A DNA stretch of 64,000 nucleotides from Chamaelirium japonicum (Eukaryota > Streptophyta > Magnoliopsida > Liliales > Melanthiaceae): NCBI GenBank assembly GCA_947650365.1, contig OX393549.1:24107347-24171346 (forward strand), in the 5' to 3' direction. This document shows positions 1 through 13,166 of the stretch, piece after piece. The position numbers were made by a program, and so were the translations under genes. How positions within the stretch are numbered: position 1 is the first letter of the stretch; each line of letters starts with the position of its first letter. Under the pieces are notes generated by a model, which was not told the DNA's origin, searched no databases, and saw only the letters and a list, made by a program, of their open reading frames with translations.

Positions 1-1475
1 TTAAAAACCTATCACAAAGATGATAAATTTTCATTCAATGACATTTAATGGTCATTTGATGTTAATCTCTCTCTCTCTCTAACAAGTTAATCACACTCAC
101 TTCAGATTTCACACTTCTTTGAACAGTTGCGATGTCGTCTTTACCAAATGGCGTGCATCAAGCACATTCGGGCATTGCCCGGGTTTCTTACTAGTATATA
201 TATTAAAATGGAAGCCTCTCTCTCGTGTTGTGACACGTGGACGTCTTTTAAAGAGCTAAAATTTTTCATCCGTGTGTGAACACGGCTCTTGTTTAAATCC
301 ATTTAAAAACCTATCATAAAGATGATAAATTTTTATTCAATGGCATTTAATGGTCATTTGATGTTAATCTCTCTCTCTCTCTCTCTAACAAGTGAATCAC
401 ACTCACCTCATATTTCACACTTCTTCGAATAGTTGTGATGTCATCTTTGCCAAATGGCGTGCATCAAGCACATTCGGGCGTTGCCCGGGTTTCTTACTAG
501 TATCTATACTAAAATGGAAGCCTCTTTCCCATGTTATGACACATGGACGTCTTTTAAAGAGTTAGAATTTTTCTTTTGTGTGTGAATGCGGCTCTCTTTT
601 AAATTCATTTAAAAACCTACCATAAAGATGATAAATTTTCATTCAATGGCATTTAATGGTCATTTGATGCTAATCTCTCTCTCTCTCTCTAACAAGTGAA
701 TCACACTCATTTTAGATTTCACACTTCTTCGAACAGTTGCGATGTACATTCGGACATTGCCCGGGTTTCTTACTAGTATCTATACTAAAATGGAAGTCTC
801 TCTCCCGTGTTGTGATACGTGGACGTCTTTTAAAGAGGTAGAATTCTTCTTCCGTGTGTGAACGCGACTCTTTTTTAATTCCATTTAAAAGCCTACCATA
901 AAGATGATAAATTTTCATTCAATGTCATTTAATGGTCATTTGATGTTAATCTCTCTCTAACAAGTGAATCACTCTCTCTTCACATTCTACACTTCTTCGA
1001 ACAATTGCGATGTCGTCTTTGCCAAATGGCGTGCATCAAGCACATTCAGGCATTGCCCGGGTTTCTTACTAGTATAATTCTAAAATGGAAGCATCTCTTC
1101 CGTGTTGTGACACGTTCTCCCATGTTTTGACACATGGACGTCTTTTAAATAGTCAAAATCCTTCTTTCGCGTGTGAACACGAATTTCTTTTAAATCTTTT
1201 AAAAACCTACCATAAAGATAATAAATACTCATTCAATAACATTTAATTGTCATTTGATGTTAATATCTCTCTCTAACAAATGAGTCACACTCACTTCAGA
1301 TTTCACTCTTCTACGAACAATTGCGATGTCGTCTGTGCAAAATGGCATACAACAAGCTCATCCGGACATTGCTCGGGTTTCCTACTAGTATAAGACTAAA
1401 ATGGAGTCCTCTCTTCCATGTTATGACACGTGGACCTCCTTTTAAGTGCAAGAATCATTCTATCGTGTGTGAACA

Positions 1476-1512
<37 letters not shown>

Positions 1513-2385
1513 TCCTATTAAAAACCTATTATAAAGATAATAAATACTCGTTCGATAGTGTTTAATGATCATTTGATATTGATTAGAAAAATCATTAGGA
1601 AAACCATTTGATTTTAATATGGAGTGAGTGGACCACACTCATTCCAGATTGCACATTCTTCAAACGGCTGTGATGTTGTCTGTGCCAAGTAGCATGCATC
1701 AAGTTCATATGGGCATTGATCAGGGTTCTTACTAATCTAATCTAATAATCTAATATTATAATACTAAAATGGAAGTCACTCTCCCATGCTGTGACACTTG
1801 GAAGCCTTTTAAAGAGTCAAAATCCGTGGTTCAATTTTAAATACTATTAAAAACCTACCATAATACTCATTCAATGGTATTTAATGTTAATATCTCTCTC
1901 TCTAACAAGTGAATCACACTCACTTTAGATTTTAAACTTTATCAAACAATTGTTATGTCGTTTGTACCAAATGGCGTGCATCAAGGTCATTCGGGCATTG
2001 CCGTTTCTTACTAGTATATTATAATACTGAAATGGAGCCCTCTCTCTCATGTCGTGACATGTGGATCTCTTTTGAAGAGCTATAAACTTCTCCAGTGTGT
2101 GAACGCTACTCTCTCATAAATCATATTAAAAATTTTAAACTCTAATATAAAGATGTTAATTACCTATTCAAGGGCATTTAATTGTCAATTGATGTTAATT
2201 AGGAAAATTATTAATACTATCTCCCCTTTTCTAACGAGTAAATCAAACCCTGACGAGTTCATTAAAAAAAAAACTGACAAGTGAATCACTCAATCCATAG
2301 TGAACGTTTCTTCGGACGGCTGTGATGTCATATGCTAAGTGGCGTGCATCAAGTTTATCCGGTTATTGCCCGGGTTTCTTACTAG
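1..2385 (+). repeat. Tandem array of about eight non-autonomous Helitrons
   Basis: Eight head-to-tail units of roughly 250-370 bp. Each begins near a TA-rich stretch followed by CTAAAATGGA, carries a CT tract and a conserved core (AACAAGTGAATCACACTCAC), and ends with the hairpin CGGGCATTGCCCG, about 9 nt, then CTAG (CTAA once). The 3' CTRR ends lie at 191-194, 497-500, 773-776, 1069-1072, 1385-1388, 1732-1735, 2011-2014 and 2382-2385. A hairpin followed about 10 nt later by CTRR and a flanking T is the Helitron 3' terminus. The 5' TC is visible in some units (503) and eroded in others. There is no coding capacity. An alternative reading is a satellite-like tandem repeat, but copies at 35.7-36.6 and 39.8-40.2 kb show the unit also occurs as an insertion. 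Confidence 0.8.
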
Positions 2386-2975
2386 TATATATTAAAACGG
2401 AACCCTCTGGCCCTTGTTATGATATGTGGACCTCTAAAAATCTTTTGAAGGGACAAAATCCTTCTGTCCTGAGTAAATGTAGCTCTCTCTCATAAATCCT
2501 ACTAGGTTGCGTTCTTATGCCTTTCCACTCACTTAAGGGAAGGGAAACGAAGTTCGTTGACTTATGTTTTCGTTGCTTTCATTTTCACAAATTATATTTC
2601 ACATTTTCTTTGGGAGGAGGGAAATAAAGTGAGGAAATGGAAGGAAGGAAATTAAAAGAGCCCTAGTAATAGGATTGTCTCTCACCCCTCTCGGATTTCC
2701 TTCATTGAAAGGAAATATCGTTTTCCTCATGTTTTGCTCGGACTTCATATCCGCCCAAAATGAGGAAATGAAGTCCTCGGGTGGATTCGTTTCCACCCCA
2801 TTGAGATGCAAAAGGACAACATAGCAGTGGAAAAGAAGCCATTTCCACCGCTCAAGTTCACTTTCACAACCCATTTTTGTGCAAAAGAACGCATCCTTAA
2901 AAACATATGATAAAGATGATAAATACCCCTTCAATAGCATTTAATGGTCATTTGCTGTTAATTTGGACAATCGTT

Positions 2976-3012
<37 letters not shown>

Positions 3013-3084
3013 ACAAGTGAATCTCACTAACTCCAAATTGTACATTTCTTTGGATGGCTTTGATTTTGTTTGTGCAAGTGTCAT
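2386..3084 (+). mobile_element. Ninth Helitron unit, 5' part (split by the Gypsy element)
   Basis: This unit starts like the others (TATATATTAAAACGG). It carries a MITE at 2505-2896 and a long CT tract (about 2977-3010). It stops at the Gypsy target duplication gtcat (3080-3084). Its missing 3' end, including the GGGCATTGCCC hairpin and CTAG, is found at 30415-30459 beyond the Gypsy element. Confidence 0.8.
2505..2896. mobile_element. Tourist-like MITE inside a Helitron unit
   Basis: A 392-bp insertion interrupts the usual Helitron stretch 'AAATCCTA-TTAAAAAC'. Its ends are inverted: GGTTGCGTTCTTATGC on the left against GCAAAAGAACGCATCC on the right. The flanks are CTA and TTA, which fits a diverged 3-bp TTA target duplication of the PIF/Harbinger (Tourist) type. 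It has no transposase. Confidence 0.55.
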
Positions 3085-3170
3085 TGTAGTGCTGGAAAAA
3101 GCACGGGTCGTCTTTATTGCGCAAAACCAGATTACAAGTGTGGCCGGGACCCGGGTGGCTCGGGTGTAGC
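3085..3170 (-). repeat. Gypsy 3' LTR, first piece
   Basis: The first 86 bp of the left Gypsy LTR (plus-strand view), from TGTAG to the Copia target site gtagc (3166-3170). It matches 28168-28253 of the other LTR with a few substitutions. The LTR resumes after the Copia element at 13167. Confidence 0.93.
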
Positions 3171-5301
3171 TGTTGGAAGTTAATCCAGGTCAGAGGCTCG
3201 CAGCGGAAGCGATTTGGCGGTTGAAAGACCGTTTATGGTGCACGTTACACTATTTAAACTTTCATTGAAACTAATCTACATATGTGTGCATGTGTATGCA
3301 CGAGAATCGAAAACCCCTAACGGCAATCTAGCGTAATGATTAACTAGCATGCATGCAAATCATAATGCTCGCTAGATCTACATGTTAGATTACACATACC
3401 TTTCGTACGGATCTTTTAACCATGGAGAATTGTCTTCTTTGTCGATGGAGACGGAAGATCGTTCGCGAAGATGCCGATGGTATGAATGGAGATGTTGCCT
3501 TCTTGTTCACCCGATCTCACACGATGCACGGAACGTCGCTCTCGAATCTCTGAGTGCCTCCGAAGAACGACCCTTCTCCTTCTTCAGAACTCCACGCGAG
3601 GAAGACGAAGTTGCAAGCGGAAAACGGGAGATGAATTCGGGAGAGAACTAGAGAGATGAGAGAGGGGGGTTCGGTTTTTAATCCATGGGGCCGGCACCCT
3701 ATAGGTCCTTTTATAGGGCCGGCCTACCCCCTTGGATAAGGATCCAAGGGGATAAAGACCTCCCACAATTATCTCTCCATTATCTCCTTTTTATCTCTCC
3801 ACGTATTTATCCGTTTTCCCACTTTTTAGGGCTCAATTTTATCCGTTTTATCGCCCTATCCCTATATATATGGCCGGCCCTATAGATGAGGGATTCTTAT
3901 CCCTACATCATATGGCCAGCCCTAGCAAGGTGTCCCACCACTAGGGTCGGCCAACAGTGAGGTCCGGCAGAGTGAGGTTTTTACCAAAACGCCCCGACGC
4001 CTCATTTTGACCATTTCTAGCATGCGATACCTAGCGGCCATTACTTAAGTGATTTATACTAGTTACTTACTATTAACTGAGGCTACCGAAGGGTGCCTCT
4101 AGCAAAGTCAACTAGTCAACTCGCAACATACCCCGGTGCATCGCACCTATGCAGCGAAGTTCACTTATGGCTAGGGATTACTACATGCGACTCTGTACTC
4201 GTCTCGGGCTCAACCCTTAGTACTCGTATGTAGTTACGCATCTACCGTGCTCTAGTGCCAAGCACACACAGAGCGTATACTTCTTTCTTCCTCCTAATGC
4301 TTATGGTGTTCCGAGGAGATGGTTCAAGAACCGTACATAATGTTGATAAGGTGGAACCATCAGGGACCGGGGTTCATGACCTCCAACTCAAGCTCGATCG
4401 ACACACTACCCGAGTGTACCATCGATCCTCTGAGCTTGAGTTAACCTGCGTAGCCACCCAGAGTACGACGTAGGCTGTACTCCAATTCACCCAGACTTAC
4501 TATGTTCTCCATCATACCCCTGCTCTCCGCTTAGTAGTGGTAAACCCGCTGTCCCTCCACTTGATGCCATGATTCACTTCGAGCGGTGAAGACTACCGTC
4601 AGACTCGAATGATCATATGACATGGTTCCTTCCAGGTTGACCTATACATCGTACCTCTGATTACCCCGTCGAGTAATCGAACCCGGTCAACAGTCAAACT
4701 GATAACCACCAGGCCTGGGTTTGGTACAGTGTAAGTCACACCAAGGAACGCACCTCCCTTCAGGGGTGTGGATGGCCTGCAGTAGTGACACGCTAATGCA
4801 ACGCCAGCCGGGTAACCCAGTACACCGTGGTTTTGGATCACTGCATATGGATCCTCACACATTGGTGCGCCAAAGCACCACGCAACTGGTTAGTCCATCA
4901 GACGTGGTTCCTCAGGGTTTAGGACCGTTTTACCCTAAGCAGAAACACGGCTTAGTGTACCAGTGTCTGCTCACTGATCTGTACACCGTGTTAGTTTCGT
5001 TCAGCCACAGACACTGTGCCTGGTGATGACCATGGTGAAGACATCCCATGAACTGTCATCGCCAACAGCTTACCATGATGAGGCGACCAACCTGATCATA
5101 GCTGCGAACAGATTTAGGTTATACGTGACCAATCCACTCAGTCTTCAACTCAGTGGACTACCATATAACCATGGCTCTCTGTTCCCTAAAGAACACGTAA
5201 CTATGTTACGCACCTATATGCATCTCATATATTAATAGCTATCAATCTTTATTAGACCAAAACATAAAGTTTTACAAGCTTAGAACACATCAATCCTAAC
5301 A
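3171..5301 (-). repeat. Copia 3' LTR
   Basis: A 2,131-bp LTR from TGTTGGAAG to AATCCTAACA (plus view), the same length as the 5' LTR at 11031. Apparent ORFs inside it are not conserved coding sequence. Confidence 0.95.
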
Positions 5302-5314
5302 ATCTCCCACTTGG
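5302..5314 (-). other. Copia polypurine tract
   Basis: The minus strand reads CCAAGTGGGAGAT directly before the 3' LTR start TGTTAGG. This is the usual purine-rich primer for plus-strand DNA synthesis in plant Copia elements. Confidence 0.8.
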
Positions 5315-5315
5315 T

Positions 5316-8300
5316 CTAGCGAAGCAAAACGGTTTTGTCTCCCATCGCGTCCACATGTCGCTCGAATGCCTTGGTAGGTATTGCCTTTGTGAAAGGATCA
5401 GCAACATTATCTGTAGATGCAATCTGTGTCACCGCTACTCGCCCTTGCTTTTGAAACTGTCGAATCAAGTGGAACTTGCGCTCGATGTGCTTCCCCTTTT
5501 GGTGATGTCTTAGCTCCTTTGTTTGTGCTATCGCCCCACTATTGTCGCAGTAAAGCACAATAGGTAACTGGGCCTCTGGTACGCACCCCAAATCCGTAAG
5601 GAATTTCTTGAGCCATACCGCCTCTTTGGCTGCCTCGCACGCTGCAACGTACTCAGCCTCTGTGGTAGAGTCTGCGATGCATTTCTGCTTCACACTCTGC
5701 CAACTAACCGCTGCTCCTCCTAACATAAACACAAAACCTGATGTCGACTTCCTGGATTCCAAATCTGACATAAAGTCAGAATCTGTATATCTAATCGGTG
5801 TCAGTTCTTGTCCTGTGTAAACCAACTCATAGTCCCTTGTTCTACGAAGGTACTTGAGTATACACTTCACAGCTGTCCAGTGATCTGGACCCGGATTCAA
5901 CTGAAACCGACCCATCATGCCTACTACGAAACAGATATCTGGCCTTGTACAATGCATAGCATACATTAGACTACCTAATGCCGAAGCATAAGGTATCTTC
6001 TGCATTTCTGCTCTCTCCTCAGGTGTCTTAGGACATTGATCCTTAGACAGTTTTACGCCATGTCTAAATGGCACAAAACCCTTCTTGGAGTCTTGCATGT
6101 CAAACCTAGCCATAACCTTATCTATATACGCGGCCTGTGACAGCGAGAGAATCATGTTCTGGCGATCTCGTGTTACCTTGATCCCCAAAACATAACTCGC
6201 TTCACCTAGATCTTTCATATCGAACTGTGTTGACAACCAAACCTTTACCGTTGATAATGTTCCAACATCATTCCCAATGAGTAGAATATCGTCTACGTAA
6301 AGAATCAAATATATCACTGTAGTCTTATCACTCCTCTTGTATACACATGGTTCATCCTCGTTTTGAGTAAATCCATATGACTGGATTGCCTGATCAAAAC
6401 GAATGTTCCAACTTCTAGATGCTTGCTTTAGTCCATAGATGGACTTCTGCAACTTGCAAACTAGATGTTCCTGACCCTCTGACTCAAAACCTGGTGGTTG
6501 CATCATATAAATGTTTTCCTCCAAGTTTCCATTGAGGAATGCTGTCTTGACATCCATTTGCCAGATCTCCCAGTTGTAATGGGCTGCAATGGATAGGAGG
6601 ATCCGAATATACTTTATCATAGCTACCGACGAGAAGGTTTCGTCAAAGTCGATTCCTTCTCTCTGGGTATAACCCTTGGCAACTAATCTAGCTTTATAAG
6701 TCTCAATTGTTCCATCAGATCCTCTCTTCTTTTTATACACCCACTTACACCCAATAGGTTTAATATTGGATGATGGCGTAACAAGAGTCCAGACAGCGTT
6801 ATGGGACATTGATGCAATTTCTGCCTCCATAGCCTTTTGCCAGTCAGAGCTGTCAGAAGCTCCCACTGCCTCATCGTAGCTCAGTGGGTCATCCTCCTGA
6901 CCCTCTGGATCAACTAATAATGTTTCTCCATAGTATCTGTCAGGAGCTCTGATGTTTCTCCCACTGCGACGAGGTGGTGGTTGTGTTACAGGATTAATAG
7001 ATTCTACAGTATCTGGTATATTAGTGTCTGTGATGTCAGCTCCCACTATGCTTTCGGATGCGCTATCTGTATTAGTACCCAGCAGTTCTTCCAGAACTAC
7101 CTTACTAGTAGGCTTGTGGTCCACGATATAATCCTGTTCTAGGAAATAGGCGTTCGTAGAAACGATCACCTTCTTTTCCTCAGGATCATAAAATAGACCA
7201 CCTTTGGTCTCCTTAGAATACCCTACAAATAAGCATACTCTGGTTTTAGATTCCATCTTTTCCCTCTTATCCCTTCGCACATGTGCAGGGCATCCCCATA
7301 TTCTGAAATGTTGTAGCAATGGCTTTCGCTTTGACCACAGTTCTCTAGGGGTCTGAGGCACTGACTTAGACGGAACGTGATTCAGAATATAAACTGCTGT
7401 TTGTAGGGCATATCCCCAAAAGGTCATTGGTAAACTGACGTAACTCATCATGCTACGAACCATGTCCAACAAGGTTCGATTCTTCTCTCTGAAACTCCAT
7501 TCTGTTGTGGGGTGCCTGGAGCAGTTAACTGGGATTTTATCCCATGCTCCACCAAATACCCTAGGAACTCGTCAGATAGGTATTCACCTCCTCGATTAGA
7601 TCGAAGGGTTTTTATACATTTACCTGTCTGCTTTTCTACTTCAGCCCTGAACTCTTTGAACATGTCAAAGGATTCCGACTTCCGATGCATCAGGTAAATG
7701 TAACCATATCTTGAGTAATCATCAGTGAAAGTGATGAAGTACTCATGGCCTCCTATCGCCTTGACGTTCATGGGTCCACACACATCTGAATGGATTAACT
7801 CTAATACCTCAGTAGCTCTTACTCCTTTGCCTTTAAAGGACCTCTTGGTCATCTTGCCTTCCAAGCAGGATTCACAGGCGGGAAGGATCTCCGTAGGATC
7901 TGTTTCCAGAAGCCCGGCCTTCACCATTCTATGGATCCTGTCTAAGGCAATATGCCCAAGTCGTAAGTGCCACAGGTGGGTTAAATTTTCCGAAGGATTC
8001 TTACGCTTAGATGAATTAACATTAAATGCTGAAGTTATTATGTTATCTTTTTCAAATTTAGGACTTACAACATAGAGATGATTCTGAACCATTCCTCTTA
8101 TTATAAAAGTTCCATTCAGTTTAAACGACACACCAGAAGCATCAAAATAAACTGAATAACCTTCATTAACTAAAGAAGAAACAGAAATTAAGTTACGTCT
8201 CAAGGACGGTACATAAAAGACATCTCTAAGAGTCAAAGTCTTATTATTTGAAAAACTAAGATTAACGTCTCCAATAGCTTCAGTAGCAGCCACGGCCTCA

Positions 8301-8662
8301 GTTCCCATGCTCAAGGTCACCTCTCCATCAAGCAATCTTCTGCTTTCCCGAAACCCCTGAAGAGAGTTACAGGCATGGTTAGTGGATCCAGAATCCACAA
8401 TCCAACTAGCAAAAGTACTATTACTTGAAAGAAATGATTCAACAACTAAGAGTTGTAGATTACCTTCACCAGCATTCTGAGGCTTCTTGCAGTCCTTCTT
8501 CCAATGACCCTTCTGGCCACACCGGAAGCACTTCGTGCCCGGTTTCTTTGATTCTCCAGACCCAGAGGCCCCAGCAGAGTCCTGCACAGGCAGTGACTTA
8601 GGTTTCTTTTTATGTTTCTTGCCTTGAGGTTTACCAGGCTTCTTGAAGGATCTGCGTTGCAC
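5316..8662 (-). pseudogene. Copia pol region: zinc knuckle, protease, integrase, RT, RNase H
   Basis: On the minus strand, in order: a CCHC zinc knuckle (CFRCGQKGHWKKDC, near 8.5 kb); an aspartic protease active site in WIVDSGSTNHAC (near 8.4 kb); GAG-pre-integrase and the integrase core with HLWHLRLGHI and HSDVCGPM (about 8.0-7.45 kb); a Copia-type RT with [21 protein letters not shown] and the catalytic YVDD (about 6.8-6.2 kb); and RNase H with YCDNSGAIA (about 5.8-5.4 kb). The product would be the polyprotein that copies and integrates the element. It is a fossil, no longer one open frame. Confidence 0.92.
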
Positions 8663-8704
8663 GTGAAGTGCTTCACCCTTCTGCTTGAAGCCACCCTCAG
8701 CTGC

Positions 8705-9280
8705 CTAGAGAGCTCCCAGAAGCTCTGCATTTGTCATAGCCAACTTGTTCAAATTAAAGTTGGTGATAAAGCCTTCAAAGGCTCCAGATAGTGACGAGAG
8801 GAAGATGTCTGTCATCACCTCGCCTTCTAGCACAATGTCCATGGTAGCTAGTTCGTTCTGGAACCCAAACATTTTCATCATGTGTTCCCGAACCAGCGTC
8901 CCATTGGATATCTTAGTGCCGACGAGTTTCTTGATGGTAAGGTATCGCGTAACACGATTGTGAACTTCAAACATCTCCTTCAGATACAACATCATGTCAG
9001 AAGCGTCGGGCATCTCCTCGACTTGCTTCTGCAGAGTTGTTTGCAAGGATGCTATAATATAGCATTTACATATTTCATTAGATTCCTTCCAGTCAGTGAA
9101 TGCCTTTAACTGTGCCTCTGTGGCATTGGGTCCTGGCATATCTGGCTCAGGGTCATTCAGGGCTGTCATATGTTTACCAATCCTTAGGACCAGGTACAGG
9201 TTGCGCTTCCAGTCCTCATAGTTGGGACCGGTAAGTTTGTGGTCATTTAGGATAGCGGACAGGGGGTCTAACTTAGTCAT
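8705..9280 (-). pseudogene. Copia gag (fossil)
   Basis: Encodes a gag of the UBN2/retrotran_gag type, opening MTKLDPLSAILND with the conserved LTGPNYEDWKRNL motif. It precedes the pol region on the minus strand and would form the virus-like particle. It is part of the broken Copia element. Confidence 0.88.
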
Positions 9281-11016
9281 CTGAAAATAAAGATTGAATA
9301 ATGAGTATGCATAAAAACTTATTTTATGGATTTTTAAAACAAGCTAATTATATCCATATGTCAGCGCTACCCTCAAGCGAAGTCATTACCATGGATTAAT
9401 TAACCATGTATGTAAGATCTTGGAATCGACTGTACCTGCCCTAGGGGACATCATACAGTGTCAATCCGCTTACATGGGTCTTTTTCCTTGACCCTGTCCA
9501 AATCTGCCAACTAAGGGCTGTGATGGACCATGATTATCTTTCGGCCAGTACCACGTGATCACCGTTGTCTTCGCAACGAATACCTCACATGTACTTAGGA
9601 TGCTTACCCACGAGCCTAAGCAATTACGACACGGGAGTTCATGCGGCCCCTACTAGGGTGGGATGAAAAGCCCTTCTCTCCTGGCCTCGTAATCGCCATA
9701 TCCTCAGGGAGGTCATTAAGTAATTTGGCATGGAAACACACAGCTCCCACCCTAGGGGGTGTGAAGTTATGCATCCCCACCCAAACACAAAACGACTGGC
9801 CGTGGAGGCCAGAGGATTTTATATAAGTCCTCTTTTGCATCCCTTATTATATGAGAGGGTTATTTTGCGAGTATGAATTTATGCAAATGCAAAGGTAGCG
9901 ATCTTATAAATACTAGACCCTGGTCACACCATGCTCCCATTAGCGTTCAAGCCCTTCGCCTAGCATTAATCATTCTCGGAATATCATAGTCCCTGCCTCA
10001 ACCGGATTTCTCCATTCAAGGGTCACATTACATATTCCGAGAATATCGATGCTTTGCAAAAATGGTTATCACACTAATGCTCTGGAGCTTATCCTAGAGT
10101 CAGACTCACTGGAAAGGACTCCCACTAGTCATGGCGCCTTGCTTATAAATTTGACAATTGATGTTCAATGGATCTCCATCTCATCTTTGATTTCGATGCT
10201 GGCCAAATAGGCACACCCGACTAGTCGGGTGCTAACCTAATGGTGGCATAACCATATGTGATGGGATCCCACTAACATCAAAAGTCAACTAAATAATAGG
10301 CGTCATCTAGCGGGATCCTATCCTAAAACAGTCGCTTGGACCGGAGGGGAAAGGCATCCCTCTGAAAACTGATAATCATATTATCTCATCGGGGTTCGAT
10401 ATGAAGCATCAAGAACTAATTAAAGAAAGCAACCATTAAAAACTGAATTAAGTTCAGGGTCCGACCCCTGAACCTAATTAGCACAGCGCAGGCCTCTAGC
10501 TTTCTTCGCAAGGTTCCTCGGTCCGGCTCCTTCGTCGCGCTCGCGAACACTTTGCCGGATCGTCTTCATCCTCCAGAGTTCCGCTTACGCTCCCGATGAT
10601 GGATTTCTTTGGCACGTCTTTCTTCTCGATCTGTAACCGAAAAAGTCTAGTACGCTTCGAGCAAGTGCTCGCTCGTACACAATTTCCTAGAAAGAAAAGA
10701 AAACACACCTAGGAAAAGGCCATGGGAAACCGAGGATGGTCAACCCCCATCACTCGCCCAATCTACGGCTCAATTACATATCCACATACAGAAAGCAAAT
10801 CCAGACAATTGCTAACTCGGGGTCCGACCCCCGGTAGCAAGCACAAAGCATAGATCTAGATTTTTTATAGCGGCGCCCTGCAAGAATTATTAATAGAACA
10901 AGCACAATCTATACATATGCATGATCTAAGCTTAAGAACCCCGATGATCTCACGCATTCATCATGCGCACACATATTGATTTCATAAAAAAACATGAAAC
11001 GCACACCACTAATGCG
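9281..11016 (-). other. Copia 5' leader, non-coding
   Basis: About 1.7 kb between the primer binding site and the gag start on the minus strand. No conserved coding sequence is seen. Leaders of this length occur in long-LTR Copia elements. Confidence 0.6.
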
Positions 11017-11028
11017 GCTCTGATACCA
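11017..11028 (-). other. Copia primer binding site (initiator tRNA-Met)
   Basis: The minus strand reads TGGTATCAGAGC two bases after the 5' LTR end. This is the standard complement of the 3' end of plant initiator methionine tRNA. Confidence 0.92.
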
Positions 11029-11030
11029 AT

Positions 11031-13161
11031 TGTTGGAAGTTAATCCAGGTCAGAGGCTCGCAGCGGAAGCGATTTGGCGGTCGAAAGACCGTTCATGGTG
11101 CACGTTACACTATTTAAACTTTCATAGAAACTAATCTACATATGTGTGCATGTGTATGCACGAGAATCAAAAACCCCTAACGGCAATCTAGTGTAATGAT
11201 TAACTAGCATGCATGCAAATCATAATGCTCGCTAGATCTACATGTTAGATTACATATACCTTTCGTACGGATCTTTTAACCGCGGAGAATTGTCTTCTTT
11301 GTCGATGGAGACGGAAGATCGTTCGCGAAGATGCCGATGGTATGAATGGAGATGTTGCCTTCTTGTTCACCCGATCTCACACGATGCACGGAACGTCGCT
11401 CTCGGATCTCTGAGTGCCTCCGAAGAACGACCCTTCTCCTTCTTCAGAACTCCACGCGAGGAAGACGAAGTTGCAAGCGGGAAACGGGAGATGAATTCGG
11501 GAGAGAACTAGAGAGATAAGAGAGGGGGGTTCGGTTTTTCATCCATGGGGCCGGCGCCCTATAGGTCCTTTTATAGGTCCGGCCTACCCCCTTGGATAAG
11601 GATCCAAGGGGATAAAGACCTCCCACAATTATCTCTCCATTATCTCCTTTTTATCTCTCCACGTATTTATCCGTTTTCCCACTTTTTAGGGCTCAATTTT
11701 ATCCGTTTTATCGCCCTATCCCTATCTATATGGCCGGCCCTATAGATGAGGGATTCTTATCCCTACATCATAGGGCCGGCCCTAGCAAGGTGTCCCACCA
11801 CTAGGGTCGGCCAACAGTGAGGTCCGGCAGAGTGAGGTTTTTACCAAAATGCCCCGACGCCTCATTTTGACCATTTCTAGCGTGCGATACCTAGCGGCCA
11901 TTACTTAAGTGATTTCTACTAGTTACTTACTATTAACTGAGGCTACCGAAGGGTGCCTTTAGCAAAGTCAACTAGTCAACTCGTAACATACCCCGGTGCA
12001 TCGTACCTATGCAGCGAAGTTCACTTATGGCTAGGGATTACTACATGCGACTCTGTACTCGTCTCGGGCTCAACCCTTAGTACTCGTATGTAGTTACGCA
12101 TCTACCGTGCTCTAGTGCCAAGCACACACGGAGCGTATACTTCTTTCTTCCTCCTAATGCTTATGGTGTTCCGAGGAGATGGTTCAAGAACCGTACATAA
12201 TGTTGATAAGGTGGAACCATCAGGGACCGGGGTTCATGGCCTCCAACTCAAGCTCGATCGACACACTACCCGAGTGTACCATCGATCCTCTGAGCTCGAG
12301 TTAACCTGCGTAGCCACCCAGAGTACGACGCAGGCTGCACTCCAATTCACCCAGACTTACTATGTTCTCCATCATACCCCTGCTCTCCGCTTAGTAGTGG
12401 TAAACCCGCTGTCCCTCCACTTGATGCCATGATTCACTTCGAGCGGTGAAGACTACCGTCAAACTTGAATGATCATATGACATGGTTCCTTCCAGGTTGA
12501 CCTATACATCGTACCTCTGATTACCCCGTCGAGTAATCGAACCCGGTCAACAGTCAAACTGATGACCACCAGGCCTGGGTTTGGTACAGTGTAAGTCACA
12601 CCAAGGAACGCACCTCCCTTCAGGGGTGTGGATGGCCTACAGGAGTGACACGCTAATGCAACGCCAGCCGGGTAACCCAGTACACCGTGGTTTTGGATCA
12701 CTGCATATGGATCCTCACACATTGGTGCGCCAAAGCACCACACAACTGGTTAGTCCATCAGACGTGGTTCCTCAGGGTTTAGGACTGTTTTACCCTAAGC
12801 AGAAACACGGCTTAGTGTACCAGTGTCTGATCACTGATCTGTACACCGTGTTAGTTCCGTTCAGCCATAGACACTGTGCCTGGTGATGACCATGGTGAAG
12901 ACATCCCATGAACTGTCATCGCCAACAGCTTACCATGATGAGGCGACCAACCTGATCATAGCTGCGAACAGATTTAGGTTATACGTGACCAATCCACTCA
13001 GTCTTCAACTCAGTGGACTACCATATAACCATGGCTCTTTGTTTCCTAAAGAACACGTAACTATGTTACGCACCTATATGCATCTCATATATTAATAACT
13101 ATCAATCTTTATTAGACCAAAACATAAAGTTTTACAAGCTTAGAACACATCAATCCTAACA
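11031..13161 (-). repeat. Copia 5' LTR
   Basis: A 2,131-bp LTR with the same ends and length as 3171-5301. By eye the two differ at about 45 positions, mostly transitions. Confidence 0.95.
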
Positions 13162-13166
13162 GTAGC

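Larger units (their letters stand above)
3171..13161 (-). mobile_element. Ty1/Copia LTR retrotransposon (fossil), inserted in the Gypsy LTR
   Basis: A complete 9,991-bp element on the minus strand. Two 2,131-bp LTRs of equal length (3171-5301 and 11031-13161) begin TGTTGG and end CTAACA. The 5-bp target duplication gtagc is exact at 3166-3170 and 13162-13166. The internal order is gag, zinc knuckle, protease, integrase, RT, RNase H, which is the Copia order. The primer site complements initiator tRNA-Met, and a polypurine tract abuts the 3' LTR. The long LTRs and gag type resemble the Tork/Angela group, but the lineage is uncertain. It is structurally whole but broken in gag-pol, with about two breaks. 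The LTRs differ at roughly 45 sites by eye (about 2%), so it is probably under one or so million years old and younger than the Gypsy host. Confidence 0.95.

Noticed and set aside
4255-5235. Several frames of 60-105 codons in the Copia LTR, repeated at 12115-13095
   Set aside because: They are LTR sequence with no conserved protein; the same frames recur only because the LTRs are copies.
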